This document shows positions 1 through 8,146 of a stretch of 64,000 nt of DNA, piece by piece (position 1 is the first letter of the stretch; the number at the start of each line of letters is the position of its first letter). The notes beneath the pieces were generated by a model. The model made no database searches and was not told the DNA's origin. It worked only from the letters and a program-made list of their open reading frames with translations. The position numbers and the translations under genes are program-made. The DNA is from Miltoncostaea sp963762825 (GTDB lineage Bacteria; Actinomycetota; Thermoleophilia; Miltoncostaeales; Miltoncostaeaceae). The stretch is from positions 1 through 64,000 of the forward strand of contig CAVXLZ010000002.1 in assembly GCA_963762825.1 (NCBI GenBank), read 5' to 3'.

Positions 1-55
1 CGGTGCGCGCTAGCGTGGCCGTGCGAGCCCATGAAATGTGACCAGGAGGCATGGC

Positions 56-793
56 GTGTCCTTTTTCAGTCGCCTGAAGGCGATCTTCCAGGCGAAGGCG
101 AGCAAGGCCCTTGATGCCGCCGAGAACCCGAACGAGATGCTCGATTACTCGTTCGAGAAGCAGACCGAGCTGCTGACGAAGGTCCGTCGCGGAGTCGCCG
201 ACGTCGCGACCAGCAAGAAGCGCCTCGAGCTCCAAGCGGACAAGCTGCAGGCGAGCGCCGGCAACCTCGAGCGCCAGGCCGCCCAGGCGCTCCAGGCCGG
301 CCGTGAGGACCTCGCCCGGATCGCGCTCGAGCGTAAGGCGGGCGTCCAGTCTCAGCTCGAGAGCATCACCGCGCAGAAGGAGCAGTTGCAGGGCGAACAG
401 GACAAGCTCGTCGCCGCAGAGCAGAAGCTGACGACCAAGATCGAGTCCTTCCGGATCCGCAAGGAGACGATCAAGGCCCAGTACACCGCCGCCGAGGCGC
501 AGACCAAGATCGGCGAGGCCTTCAGCGGAATCTCCGAGGACATGGCCGATGTGGGCATGGCGATGGACCGCGCCGAGAACAAGGTCCAGACCATGCAGGC
601 ACGCGCCGGGGCCATCGACGAGCTGCTCGAGTCGGGCGCCCTCGACGACCTGAGCGTGGGCGGCGACGTGGTCGACCGCGAGCTCGCGGCGATCTCGTCC
701 AAGGGCGCCGTCGACGCCGATCTCGAGCGACTCAAGATGCAGCTCGGCTCGGGCGGTCCGCCCGCCGGCGAGATCGCAGGGGGTGCGTCGTGA
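56..793 (+). CDS. pspA: PspA/IM30 family membrane-stress protein
   Basis: A 245-residue, almost wholly alpha-helical and charged protein of the PspA/Vipp1 (ESCRT-III-like) family. These form oligomeric coats on the inner face of the cytoplasmic membrane and stabilise it under stress. The N-terminus VSFFSRLKAIFQAKASKALD is the amphipathic membrane-binding helix, followed by the family-typical 'AENPNEMLDYS' segment and a long coiled coil to about residue 190. The GTG start at 56 is chosen because AGGAGG lies at 44-49 with a 6-nt spacer and the family N-terminus begins there. An upstream in-frame GTG at 38 would add six unrelated residues. The stop overlaps the next gene by 4 bp, so the two are translationally coupled. 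Confidence 0.93.
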   Translation: MSFFSRLKAIFQAKASKALDAAENPNEMLDYSFEKQTELLTKVRRGVADVATSKKRLELQADKLQASAGNLERQAAQALQAGREDLARIALERKAGVQSQLESITAQKEQLQGEQDKLVAAEQKLTTKIESFRIRKETIKAQYTAAEAQTKIGEAFSGISEDMADVGMAMDRAENKVQTMQARAGAIDELLESGALDDLSVGGDVVDRELAAISSKGAVDADLERLKMQLGSGGPPAGEIAGGAS

Positions 794-1074
794 TCGTGCG
801 CGTGCTGGGACACGGGCAGTTCCGCCTCGACGACGGCGACATGGCGGCGGTGGAGACGGCGGACGACGCCGTCGAGGCCGCGATCGCAGCGGGAGACGAA
901 AGCGCCTTCCAGGCAGCGCTCGCAGGCCTGATCGACACCATCCAGCGGGTGGGCGACGCGGTGCCGGACGACGAGTTCGTCCCCTCGGACATCATCGTCC
1001 CGGACCGCGACATCAGCCTCGAGGAGGCGCGCTCCATCGAGGGCGAGCCAGGAGAGGGCCTCATCCCGGGCTGA
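790..1074 (+). CDS. pspAA: PspA-associated protein PspAA
   Basis: A 94-residue acidic protein starting with GTG inside the pspA stop (GTGA overlap). It matches the actinobacterial PspAA domain in size, position and the N-terminal pattern MIVRVLGHGQF. The family is found almost always directly behind pspA and is thought to modulate it. No enzymatic motif is visible. The GC-rich inverted repeat just downstream suggests the transcript ends here, so pspA-pspAA is a two-gene operon. Confidence 0.8.
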   Translation: MIVRVLGHGQFRLDDGDMAAVETADDAVEAAIAAGDESAFQAALAGLIDTIQRVGDAVPDDEFVPSDIIVPDRDISLEEARSIEGEPGEGLIPG

Positions 1075-1077
1075 CCC

Positions 1078-1118
1078 GCGCACGGCCCTCCCCACGCGGG
1101 CGGGGCGGGCCGTGCGCC
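1078..1118. terminator. Hairpin between convergent genes
   Basis: An 11-bp perfect stem (GCGCACGGCCC / GGGCCGTGCGC) lies between the ends of pspAA (+) and the CBS gene (-). It lacks a clear T tract, so bidirectional termination is inferred from position and stem strength. Confidence 0.55.
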
Positions 1119-1140
1119 GCGCCCGCTCCTCGGGGCACGG

Positions 1141-1560
1141 TCACGCCCCGGCCGTCACCCCCAGCGTGGCCTCGCGACCGGCACCCTCGCCTCCGGTGGC
1201 CTGCACCAATGCCCCGTGACTGAGCACGCCGACCACCACGCCGGCATCGACTACGACGAGCCGCCGCACCGCCCCGTCGTGCATAGCCTCGGCCGCGACC
1301 GAAAGGTCGTCCTCCGGTCCGACGCAGGTCACCTTCGAGGTCATCACCTCCGATACCACGGTCGCGGCGGCATCCCCGCCGCCTGCCGCCACGAACCTGA
1401 CGACGATGTCGCGGTCGGTCAGGACCCCCACCGGATGATCGGCCTCGGTCACCGGCACGAACCCGATGCCGGCATCGCTCATCAACCGTGCCGCGTGGTG
1501 GATGCTCTCTCCCGGCCTCACCGCATGGACCTCGGTGGCCATCACATCGCGCACCTTCAT
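1141..1560 (-). CDS. CBS-domain pair protein
   Basis: A 139-residue protein consisting of two CBS domains (about residues 1-60 and 68-125), opening with MKVRDVMATEV and containing the typical 'GVLTDRDIV' loop and a second 'VSEVMTSKV' start. Stand-alone CBS pairs bind adenine nucleotides or sense redox/energy state, but no ligand can be read from sequence. The start at 1560 is preceded by a GGAGG Shine-Dalgarno. An upstream in-frame start at 1620 would add 20 residues unlike a CBS domain. It precedes the CoA catabolic operon in reading direction only as a downstream neighbour, so functional linkage is doubtful. Confidence 0.85.
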   Translation of the reverse strand: MKVRDVMATEVHAVRPGESIHHAARLMSDAGIGFVPVTEADHPVGVLTDRDIVVRFVAAGGGDAAATVVSEVMTSKVTCVGPEDDLSVAAEAMHDGAVRRLVVVDAGVVVGVLSHGALVQATGGEGAGREATLGVTAGA

Positions 1561-1632
1561 CGGGCACCTCCCTCGCTCAGGACGGGCGCGCTGAGCGTCG
1601 CACCCCCCGGACGGCGGCACAAGCCGGGCCGA

Positions 1633-2706
1633 TCAGCGCGGCGCGGAGGCCTCCGACCACTCGAGCGGACCCTCGCTCCACCCGGCGCCGAGGCGCATTG
1701 CGAGGTCGATGTCCGCCCGCTCGGCGACCCCCTCGACCAGGCAGCGCCGGGCCTCGTCGGCGGCCTGGGAGTAGTAGCTGTCCGCGGCCGATCGCGCCAC
1801 GTCGCTCACCGGGCCGGGCGTGGAACCGGCACTGAGGAAGCCGCCGCCCGATTTGCGGCCCAGGAGGCCCGCATCGACCCGAGCCGCCAGCACGCCGTGG
1901 TCCGCGAAACGGGTGCCGTAGGCCCGCTGGAGGTCCGCTGCGATGCTCGCCAGGGTGTCCAGGCCGATGAGGTCGCCCAGCGCGTACGGGCCCATCGGCG
2001 CGGGGCCCGCCTCGACGACGGCGGCGTCCGTCGCTCCCGGATCGGCTCCCCCCGCGTGCGCGGCGCGGTAGGCCGCGACCATCCCGCGCACCAGGATCCG
2101 GTTGACGAGAAAGCCGGGGCACTCGGCCACGGAGACCGGCGTCCTGCCAAGGGCCCGCACGAAGGCGATACCCGCGTCGGCCGTCTCGGGAGCGGTCAGC
2201 TCGCCGCGCACCACCTCGACCAGGCGCATCACGCTCGGCGGATTGAAGAAGTGCAGCCCCAGCACGCGCTCGGGTCGCGAGGTGGCCGCCCCGAGCGCGG
2301 TGATCGAGAGGCCGGAGGTGTTCGAGGCGATGAGGGCCCGCTCGGGGAGGAGCGCGTCCAGGCGCTCGAAGACGACGCGCTTCACGTCGATCGACTCGGT
2401 GACGGCCTCGATGACGATCGCACAGCCTCGCAGCGCCGCGTCGTCGGATGTGGCGGCGATGCGCGCGAGGGCGGCCGCGATATCGCCGGCGTCTGCTCTC
2501 CCCTTGGCCACCTGGCGGCCCCCGGTCTCGCGCGCGTGGGCGAGACCGCGATCGGCTGCGGCTTGGTCGATGTCGGCCAGCACCACCTCGAACCCGGCGA
2601 GGGCGGCGAGGAACGCGATCTCGGACCCCATGACACCCGAGCCGACGACCCCGATCGGCGTGCGGCCCCCCTCCGACCAGACCTCCGACGGCGAATCAGC
2701 GGGCAT
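1633..2706 (-). CDS. 3-hydroxyacyl-CoA dehydrogenase (NAD)
   Basis: A 357-residue protein that oxidises 3-hydroxyacyl-CoA to 3-ketoacyl-CoA with NAD. The N-terminal Rossmann fold has GVVGSGVMGSEIA at about residue 19. The catalytic His lies in 'LHFFNPPSVM' and the C-terminal domain starts at 'CPGFLVNRIL'. It is about 70 residues longer than 3-hydroxybutyryl-CoA dehydrogenases (about 282), with a partial second C-terminal domain as in FadB/FadJ. Its start overlaps the acyl-CoA dehydrogenase stop by 11 bp, making it the last gene of the five-gene catabolic operon. Substrate chain length or ring structure cannot be inferred. Confidence 0.88.
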   Translation of the reverse strand: MPADSPSEVWSEGGRTPIGVVGSGVMGSEIAFLAALAGFEVVLADIDQAAADRGLAHARETGGRQVAKGRADAGDIAAALARIAATSDDAALRGCAIVIEAVTESIDVKRVVFERLDALLPERALIASNTSGLSITALGAATSRPERVLGLHFFNPPSVMRLVEVVRGELTAPETADAGIAFVRALGRTPVSVAECPGFLVNRILVRGMVAAYRAAHAGGADPGATDAAVVEAGPAPMGPYALGDLIGLDTLASIAADLQRAYGTRFADHGVLAARVDAGLLGRKSGGGFLSAGSTPGPVSDVARSAADSYYSQAADEARRCLVEGVAERADIDLAMRLGAGWSEGPLEWSEASAPR

Positions 2707-3841
2707 CGCCGCCCATCAGGTCCCGCGCGATGACGACCCGCTGGATCTGGCTCGTCCCCTCGTAGAGCTCTGTGATCTTGGCATCGCGGTAGTAGCGCTC
2801 AGCGGGGAACTCGGCCGAATAGCCGTAGCCGCCGAGGGTCTGCACGGCGACGTCAGCCGCCTCGACGGCGACCGAGCTGGCGAACAGCTTGGCCTTCGCC
2901 CCCGGCGCGGAGTGCGGGCGGCCGGCGTCCCGGAGAGCCGCGGCGTGGAGGGTCAGCAGGCGCGCGGCGTCGAGCTTGGCCGCCACGTCTGCGATCGGGA
3001 ACTGGACGCCCTGGAAGCGGGCGATCGGCCCTCCGAAGGCCGTGCGCTCGCGGGCGTAGGCGACGGCGAGATCGAGGGCGGCGCCCGCGATGCCGCAGGC
3101 TTGGGCGGCAATCGTGATGCGCCCGCCGTCGAGGGTCGCGAGCGCCAGCTTCAGACCCTCGTCCTCGGCACCGAGCAGGCGGTCGGGGGAGACGGAGACC
3201 GAGCGGAACGACAGCTCCACGGTCGACGAGGTGTGGAGGCCCATCTTGGGGATCTCCTTGCCCACCTCGAAGCCGGGAGCCCTCTCGACGACGAAGGCAC
3301 TGACGCCCTTCGGGCCGGGGCCGCCGGTGCGCGCGAACACGATGAAGAGGTCGGCGAAGCCACCGTTGGTGATCCACTGCTTGGCTCCCGAGAGCTCCCA
3401 GCCGCCCTCCACCGCCGCGGCCCGGGTGAGCAGCGAGGCGGTGTCCGAGCCGGCGTCGGGCTCGGTGAGAGCGTAGGCGCCGAGCGTCTCCCCGGCGGCG
3501 AGCGACGGCAGCCAGCGCTCCTTCTGCTTCTGGGTTCCGGCGCGCAGCAGAGGTGCGGCCACGAGGCCGTTCTGGACGGCCACGGCGGTGGAGGTGCCCG
3601 CGTCGGCGCGGGCGATCTGCTCGATCACGAGGCACAGCGCGGTGGCATCGAGACCTGCTCCGCCGTACTCCTCCGGGACCACCACGCCGAGCAGCCCCAG
3701 CTCGCCCATGCGCCGCACGACCTCCACGGGCACGTGATGGGACGCATTCCACGCGGCCGCGTGCGGGGCGATCTCCTGCTCGGCGAACTCGCGCGCGAGC
3801 GCCTGCACGTCGCGATGGATATCGCTGAGCGCGTCGGACAT
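2696..3841 (-). CDS. acyl-CoA dehydrogenase
   Basis: A 381-residue flavoprotein of the normal acyl-CoA dehydrogenase length, catalysing alpha,beta-dehydrogenation of an acyl-CoA and passing electrons to ETF. Visible are the FAD/substrate motif 'AYALTEPDAGSD' (about residue 125), 'KQWITNGGFADLF', and the C-terminal 'QTLGGYGYSAEFP..RYYRDAKI.ELYEGTSQIQ' block, whose Glu (in YEGTS) is the usual catalytic base. It starts 5 nt after the acyl-CoA ligase stop and overlaps the next gene, so it sits in the middle of a coupled operon. Confidence 0.93.
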   Translation of the reverse strand: MSDALSDIHRDVQALAREFAEQEIAPHAAAWNASHHVPVEVVRRMGELGLLGVVVPEEYGGAGLDATALCLVIEQIARADAGTSTAVAVQNGLVAAPLLRAGTQKQKERWLPSLAAGETLGAYALTEPDAGSDTASLLTRAAAVEGGWELSGAKQWITNGGFADLFIVFARTGGPGPKGVSAFVVERAPGFEVGKEIPKMGLHTSSTVELSFRSVSVSPDRLLGAEDEGLKLALATLDGGRITIAAQACGIAGAALDLAVAYARERTAFGGPIARFQGVQFPIADVAAKLDAARLLTLHAAALRDAGRPHSAPGAKAKLFASSVAVEAADVAVQTLGGYGYSAEFPAERYYRDAKITELYEGTSQIQRVVIARDLMGGDAR

Positions 3842-3846
3842 TCCCG

Positions 3847-5514
3847 CTACCGCTTGATCGTGATGCCGGCGGCCTCACGATCGAAGGTGTCGGCGGTGAT
3901 GCCCTCGTCGCGCAGCTTGACCTTCTGGACCCGCTCGGTGGGGGTCTTGGGGAGGCTGTCGACGAAGCGGATGTAGCGGGGCACCATGAAGTAGGGGATG
4001 CGCTCGGCCAGCCAGTGGGTCAGCTCGATCGGGTCGGGGGCCGCGCCCTCGGGGATGCAGACGACCATGATCTCGTCCTCGGAGGAGGCGCCCTCGCCGG
4101 CCTTGACCCCGATCGCGGCGGCCTCCTTGATCGCCGGGTGGTCGCCGACCTGCTTTTCCACCTCCATCGAGGAGACGTTCTCGCCACGGCGCCGGATGTA
4201 GTCCTTGACCCGGTCCATGAAGTAGAAGTAGCCCTCCTCGTCCATGCGCCCGAGGTCGCCGGTGTGCAGCTTGAGGTTGCGGAAGTCCTCGGCGGTCTTC
4301 TCGGGCATGCCGTAGTAGGCGCGCATGACGATGTTGGGGATCTTCATGTCGACCACGATCTCGCCCGGGGAGCCCGCCGGCAGGGGCCGGTCGGTGCCGG
4401 GCTCGACGATCGAGACCTCATAGCCGGGGTTGGCCTTGCCGCAGCTTCCGATCCTCGGGGGCCGGGTGGGGTCCATCATCGTCGCGACGCCGGTCTCGGT
4501 GAGGCCATACCCTTCAGTGAGACGCACGCCGAAGCGCTCCTCGAACTCGTGGTAGATGTCGCGGGGTGCCGGTGCCGCCATGATCGTGTGTACCGAGTGA
4601 GCGCGGTCCGCAGGCGAGGGCGGCTGATTCCAGAGGAAGTAGAGCATCGCCCCGATGCCGTTGAAGGTGGTCGCGCCGGCATCGATCGCGTTCTGCCAGA
4701 AGCGCGTGCCGGAGAAGCGCTCGACGTAGGCGACGCGCGCCGCCGCGAGCAGGGCGGGGTAGGCGCAGAGCACCTGGGCGTTGGAATGGAAGAGGGGCAG
4801 ACAGGAGAAGAAGGTCTCGCCGTGCAGCTCCGGCGCGGACACACCGCGCAGCACGGCGAGCGACTCGATCGAGCTCCGGGCCGAGAAGTAGTCGGCGGCG
4901 TTCTGCTTGATGACGCCCTTGGAGCGGCCGGTCGTCCCCGAGGTGAACATGATCCGGGCATCGTCGGTCCAGGAGTGGTCGACCGCAGGCTCCGCGTCGG
5001 ACCCCTCGAGCAGCACCTCCAGAGGCTCCCATGCCACGGCGGGAGCCGGGCCGCTGGCGGCACCCGTCCGCATCACGAAGACCCGCTCGAGCATCGGCAG
5101 ATCGCCGGCCACGAGCTCGAGCCTGTCGAGGTGCAGGTCGGACACGATCAGCATCCGCGACTCGACCAGGTTGATCGTCCATGCCAGGAAGTCGCCCTTG
5201 TAGGCCGTGTTGATCGGGCTCATCACCGCGCCCGCCTTCAGGATGCCGAACCACACGGGCACGAACTGCTCGCAGTTCGGGAGCAGGACGCTGACCGACT
5301 CGCCCTTGCGTATCCCGCGGGCGATCAACGCGTTGGCGATCCGGTTGGCCCGTGCGTTGACCTCTCCGTATCCCAGCCACGGCCCGTCACCGAACCTCAG
5401 GTAATCGCGGTCGGGGAACTCCTCGGCCCGCCGCCGCAGGATGTCGGCCAGGACCCACGCAGTGGGGTCCTCACGGGCATACCAGTCGCTCCACTCACGT
5501 GCGCCGCCGCTCAT
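3847..5514 (-). CDS. AMP-dependent acyl-CoA ligase (CaiC-like)
   Basis: A 555-residue ANL-superfamily enzyme that activates a carboxylic acid to its CoA thioester through an acyl-adenylate. The P-loop-like motif FTSGTTGRSKGV, the A5 motif 'EGYGLTETG' and the A8 region 'LHTGDLGRMDEEGYFYFMDR' are all present. Overall it resembles crotonobetaine/carnitine-CoA ligases. ATG at 5514 overlaps the preceding gene's stop (ATGA). A longer open frame continues upstream to 6441, but that part is the shadow of the hydratase gene. It would be the entry enzyme of the operon's pathway. The acid substrate is unknown. Confidence 0.92.
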   Translation of the reverse strand: MSGGAREWSDWYAREDPTAWVLADILRRRAEEFPDRDYLRFGDGPWLGYGEVNARANRIANALIARGIRKGESVSVLLPNCEQFVPVWFGILKAGAVMSPINTAYKGDFLAWTINLVESRMLIVSDLHLDRLELVAGDLPMLERVFVMRTGAASGPAPAVAWEPLEVLLEGSDAEPAVDHSWTDDARIMFTSGTTGRSKGVIKQNAADYFSARSSIESLAVLRGVSAPELHGETFFSCLPLFHSNAQVLCAYPALLAAARVAYVERFSGTRFWQNAIDAGATTFNGIGAMLYFLWNQPPSPADRAHSVHTIMAAPAPRDIYHEFEERFGVRLTEGYGLTETGVATMMDPTRPPRIGSCGKANPGYEVSIVEPGTDRPLPAGSPGEIVVDMKIPNIVMRAYYGMPEKTAEDFRNLKLHTGDLGRMDEEGYFYFMDRVKDYIRRRGENVSSMEVEKQVGDHPAIKEAAAIGVKAGEGASSEDEIMVVCIPEGAAPDPIELTHWLAERIPYFMVPRYIRFVDSLPKTPTERVQKVKLRDEGITADTFDREAAGITIKR

Positions 5515-6338
5515 GCGCCCCCCTGGGGCTCCGGCCCCTGCCCCTCGCGGAACCGGCGCCAATCGGCCGGCCGCTTCTCCTGGAAGCTCGCGATGCCCTC
5601 CTGGGGCTCCGGGCCGTAGACGTGGTTGAGGGCCATCAGCTCCATGCCGTGGTTGACCGACGAGTAGAGCGCGTCCGTCGCGGTGTTCATGGCGATCTTC
5701 GCAAGGCGGAGCCCCTGAGGCGAGCGGCGCAGGATCTGCGTGCACCAGCGGTCGACCTCGGCATCGAGCTCCTCGGGCGCGACGACGGTGTTCACGAGGC
5801 CCATCGCGAGCGCCTCGTCGGCGCTGTACTGGCGGGTGACGAACATGATCTCGCGCGCCTTCTTCTCGCCCACCACCGCCGGCATGAGCTGGCACCCCCA
5901 CCACAGGGGGGCGCTGCCGATCTTCGGACCCGCCTGGCCGAACACGCCGGTGGTGTCGGTGATCGTCAGGTCCGACACCATGTTCAGCTCGTTGCCGCCC
6001 CCGATGCAGTACCCGCGCACACGGCAGATGATCGGCTTGCCGTTGTTGCGCATCGCTGCGGCGAGACGGGGGCCGAGGATGTGGCCCGCCCGCTTCTCCT
6101 TCATCGTCCTCGTGGGCTCGCGGACGTCGCCGCCGACACAGAACGCGCGCTCGCCGGCCCCCGTGAAGACGATCACGCCCACCGACTCCTCGTCGGCGCA
6201 GCGCTCGAAGGCGTCGCAGAGCTCCGCGAGCGTCCGGCCGCGGAAGGCATTGAGGCGCTCTGGACGGTTGATGGTGATCGTCGCGCGCCCCTCGCCCAAC
6301 TCGAAGAGGATGTCCTCGTAGGCCGGTGCGCTGCTCAT
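5511..6338 (-). CDS. enoyl-CoA hydratase/isomerase family, BadI-like
   Basis: A 275-residue crotonase-fold protein. The oxyanion-hole segments 'ERAFCVGGD' and 'YCIGGGNELNM' are present. The stretch 'FGQAGPKIGSAPLWWG' is, from memory, closest to 2-ketocyclohexanecarboxyl-CoA hydrolase (BadI) and MenB-like ring-acting members rather than to ordinary enoyl-CoA hydratases. That would suggest an alicyclic or ring-derived substrate, which is an inference. It is coupled by ATGA overlaps on both sides (nitroreductase before, CoA ligase after). Confidence 0.85.
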   Translation of the reverse strand: MSSAPAYEDILFELGEGRATITINRPERLNAFRGRTLAELCDAFERCADEESVGVIVFTGAGERAFCVGGDVREPTRTMKEKRAGHILGPRLAAAMRNNGKPIICRVRGYCIGGGNELNMVSDLTITDTTGVFGQAGPKIGSAPLWWGCQLMPAVVGEKKAREIMFVTRQYSADEALAMGLVNTVVAPEELDAEVDRWCTQILRRSPQGLRLAKIAMNTATDALYSSVNHGMELMALNHVYGPEPQEGIASFQEKRPADWRRFREGQGPEPQGGA

Positions 6339-7369
6339 TCCGAGGGCAGGAACTTGGAGGCGTCGATGCCGTGCTCGTCCATGAGCTTGCGGAACGTCTC
6401 GCGCATCTCGTCCGGATAGTCCGGCAGATCCTGCGTGGCAAGGACGTGCTCGGCGTGGGCGCGCAGGTTGGGGCCGAAGTCCCAGTCCTCGTCGGCCAGG
6501 AGACGCCGCACCTCGCGCGCCGGGAAGTAGAGCATCCCGGGGTCGCGGCCGAAGCGCTCCGCGATCGCGGTGATGTCGTCGATACGCCCCGGCAGGGGCG
6601 CCTGCTCCTGAATCAGGCCCTTCTCCCGCAGCATCGCCTCGGTGGCAGGATCCGACCTCAGGGGCGTGCCGAAGGCGTTGTCGTGGAAGAGCTTGTCGAA
6701 CCTGAGGCGCGGGCGCTGGCCACCGGCATCAGGCTTCTCGAGGGGATATCCCACCGCATGGCCCCAGGTGAACCGGTAGTGGGGCGGCAGCCCGAAGACC
6801 TTCTCCACCCCTCCCGGCTTGCGGCCGAAGGCGACCAGGATGTTGCCGAGGCCCAGGCCCACGCCGGCGGCGATCGCGTTCGCCGCCGCCTGACCGCTCT
6901 CGAAGCGCAGCAGGATCTCGGTGCGCTCGGTGGGGAAGCTCATCAGTCGCGGAATGGTCTGGGTCATCGAGAACTCGTAGTTCCATCCGTGATACTTGGA
7001 CACCGCAGCCGAGAGCGCGACGCTCGAGATCCCGTCCACGGCGCGGCCGTACCAGGCGTTCAGGTTGGTGAGCCAGAGGATCAGATGCGAGCTCTGGTTC
7101 ATGAGCTGCACGTTGAAGCCCGAGACGCACTCCTCCAGCTCGTCCCAGACCTCGCAGGTCTCCTTGCGCACGACGATCGCCTCGGTGGCGTTGATGTTGC
7201 CCTGACAGGAGGCGAAGCGCGCCGCCTGGAGCATCGTCTCGATCTTCCACGCCTCGACCGTCCTGTCCGGGTCGAAATAGCGGATGCTGCGCCGGTCGCC
7301 GAGCGCCTTCAGGATCGGAACGTCCGGGATCTGGTCCGCTGCCGGTGGACCCGCCTGGGCTTCGGTCAT
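6335..7369 (-). CDS. nitroreductase-family flavoprotein
   Basis: A 344-residue protein with the nitroreductase FMN-binding N-terminus 'LGDRRSIRYFDPDRTVEAWKI', followed by 'ARFASCQGNINATEAIVV'. It is much longer than classical nitroreductases (about 220 residues), with an extra C-terminal region of about 100 residues. As the first gene of a CoA-catabolic operon it may reduce a C=C or ring intermediate rather than a nitro group, but this is not established. ATG 7369 is preferred, with AGGAG 10 nt upstream. A TTG two codons earlier (7375) is also possible. The TetR gene is divergent from it. Confidence 0.8.
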   Translation of the reverse strand: MTEAQAGPPAADQIPDVPILKALGDRRSIRYFDPDRTVEAWKIETMLQAARFASCQGNINATEAIVVRKETCEVWDELEECVSGFNVQLMNQSSHLILWLTNLNAWYGRAVDGISSVALSAAVSKYHGWNYEFSMTQTIPRLMSFPTERTEILLRFESGQAAANAIAAGVGLGLGNILVAFGRKPGGVEKVFGLPPHYRFTWGHAVGYPLEKPDAGGQRPRLRFDKLFHDNAFGTPLRSDPATEAMLREKGLIQEQAPLPGRIDDITAIAERFGRDPGMLYFPAREVRRLLADEDWDFGPNLRAHAEHVLATQDLPDYPDEMRETFRKLMDEHGIDASKFLPSE

Positions 7370-7436
7370 CGACAACCGTCTCCTCGGTGGCTTACGCTGT
7401 AGTCAGGCCCGCCACGCTAGAAGCGCCGGAGCCCAC

Positions 7437-8090
7437 CTGTCAAGTTCCGCCCCCAGCGAGCGAACACCTCTCTCCCGCGAGCGGATCGTGGCCGCCGCTC
7501 TGCGCCTGATCGACGACCGCGGCCTGGCCCGGTTGTCGATGCGGCGCCTCGGCGCGGAGCTCGGCGTGGAGGCCATGTCGCTCTACAAGCACGTGGCGAA
7601 CAAGGAGGCCGTCCTCGACGGCGTCCGCGAGTTGCTGCTCGCCGAGTTCGCTGCAGAAGCGGCGCCCCGACGCGGTGGAGGATGGGCGGACGAGCTGATC
7701 GAATTCGCCCGCCGCTACCGAGCCCTCGGCAAAGCGCACCCGGAGGCCTTCTCGCTGCTCGCGCGAGGAGCCGAGCACGCCTACGTCGCCGGCCGGGAGA
7801 TCGCCGAGACGGGGCTTCAGGGGCTGGCCGAGGCCGGCTTCGACGCCGAGACGGCCACGTACGCCCTCCGCACGGTGGTGCGCTGGGTGCTCGGGTTCGC
7901 TCTCGTCGACATGGCCGAGTACGAGGGCCCCGCCCCTCTCTCGCCCACCGAGCTGAGCGAGCTCGCGCACGACCAGCCACGCGTTGCGGACCTCATGCGC
8001 TCCCTCGGCCCGGGCTCCGACGACTCACTGTTCGAGTTCGGCCTGGCACTCATCATCCGCGGGCTCACCCCCGAGGTCCCTCCCCCATGA
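7437..8090 (+). CDS. TetR/AcrR-family transcriptional regulator
   Basis: The N-terminal helix-turn-helix is clear (LSRERIVAAALRLIDDRGLA then 'LGAELGVEAMSLYKHVANKEAVLDGV'), followed by a TetR_C-type ligand domain; the protein is about 217 residues. The start is uncertain. The only ATG in frame (7284) lies inside the divergent nitroreductase gene, no GTG or TTG occurs before the HTH, and CTG 7437 has GGAG 5 nt upstream. Being divergent to the CoA catabolic operon, it is probably its repressor. A small dyad TAC-GCT-GTA at 7393-7401 between the two genes could be part of the operator. Confidence 0.82.
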   Translation: MSSSAPSERTPLSRERIVAAALRLIDDRGLARLSMRRLGAELGVEAMSLYKHVANKEAVLDGVRELLLAEFAAEAAPRRGGGWADELIEFARRYRALGKAHPEAFSLLARGAEHAYVAGREIAETGLQGLAEAGFDAETATYALRTVVRWVLGFALVDMAEYEGPAPLSPTELSELAHDQPRVADLMRSLGPGSDDSLFEFGLALIIRGLTPEVPPP

Positions 8091-8093
8091 ACG

Positions 8094-8122
8094 ACAGAGG
8101 CCCCGCAGTGCGGGGCCTCTGT
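8094..8122. terminator. Bidirectional terminator hairpin
   Basis: A near-perfect 14-bp stem (ACAGAGGCCCCGCA / TGCGGGGCCTCTGT, 1-nt loop) lies between the 3' ends of the tetR gene (+) and the isocitrate lyase gene (-). Confidence 0.75.
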
Positions 8123-8146
8123 GACGGGCGGTCCTGGTCGGGGCGG

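Noticed and set aside
1216..5619. Long plus-strand ORFs opposite the catabolic operon (up to 624 codons)
   Set aside because: They are His/Gly/Arg-rich mirror frames produced by GC-rich codon bias, with no domains and no Shine-Dalgarno.
3847..6441. An 864-residue acyl-CoA ligase extended upstream
   Set aside because: The first 300 residues are Arg/His-rich shadow sequence of the hydratase gene. The ligase begins at ATG 5514 in an ATGA overlap.
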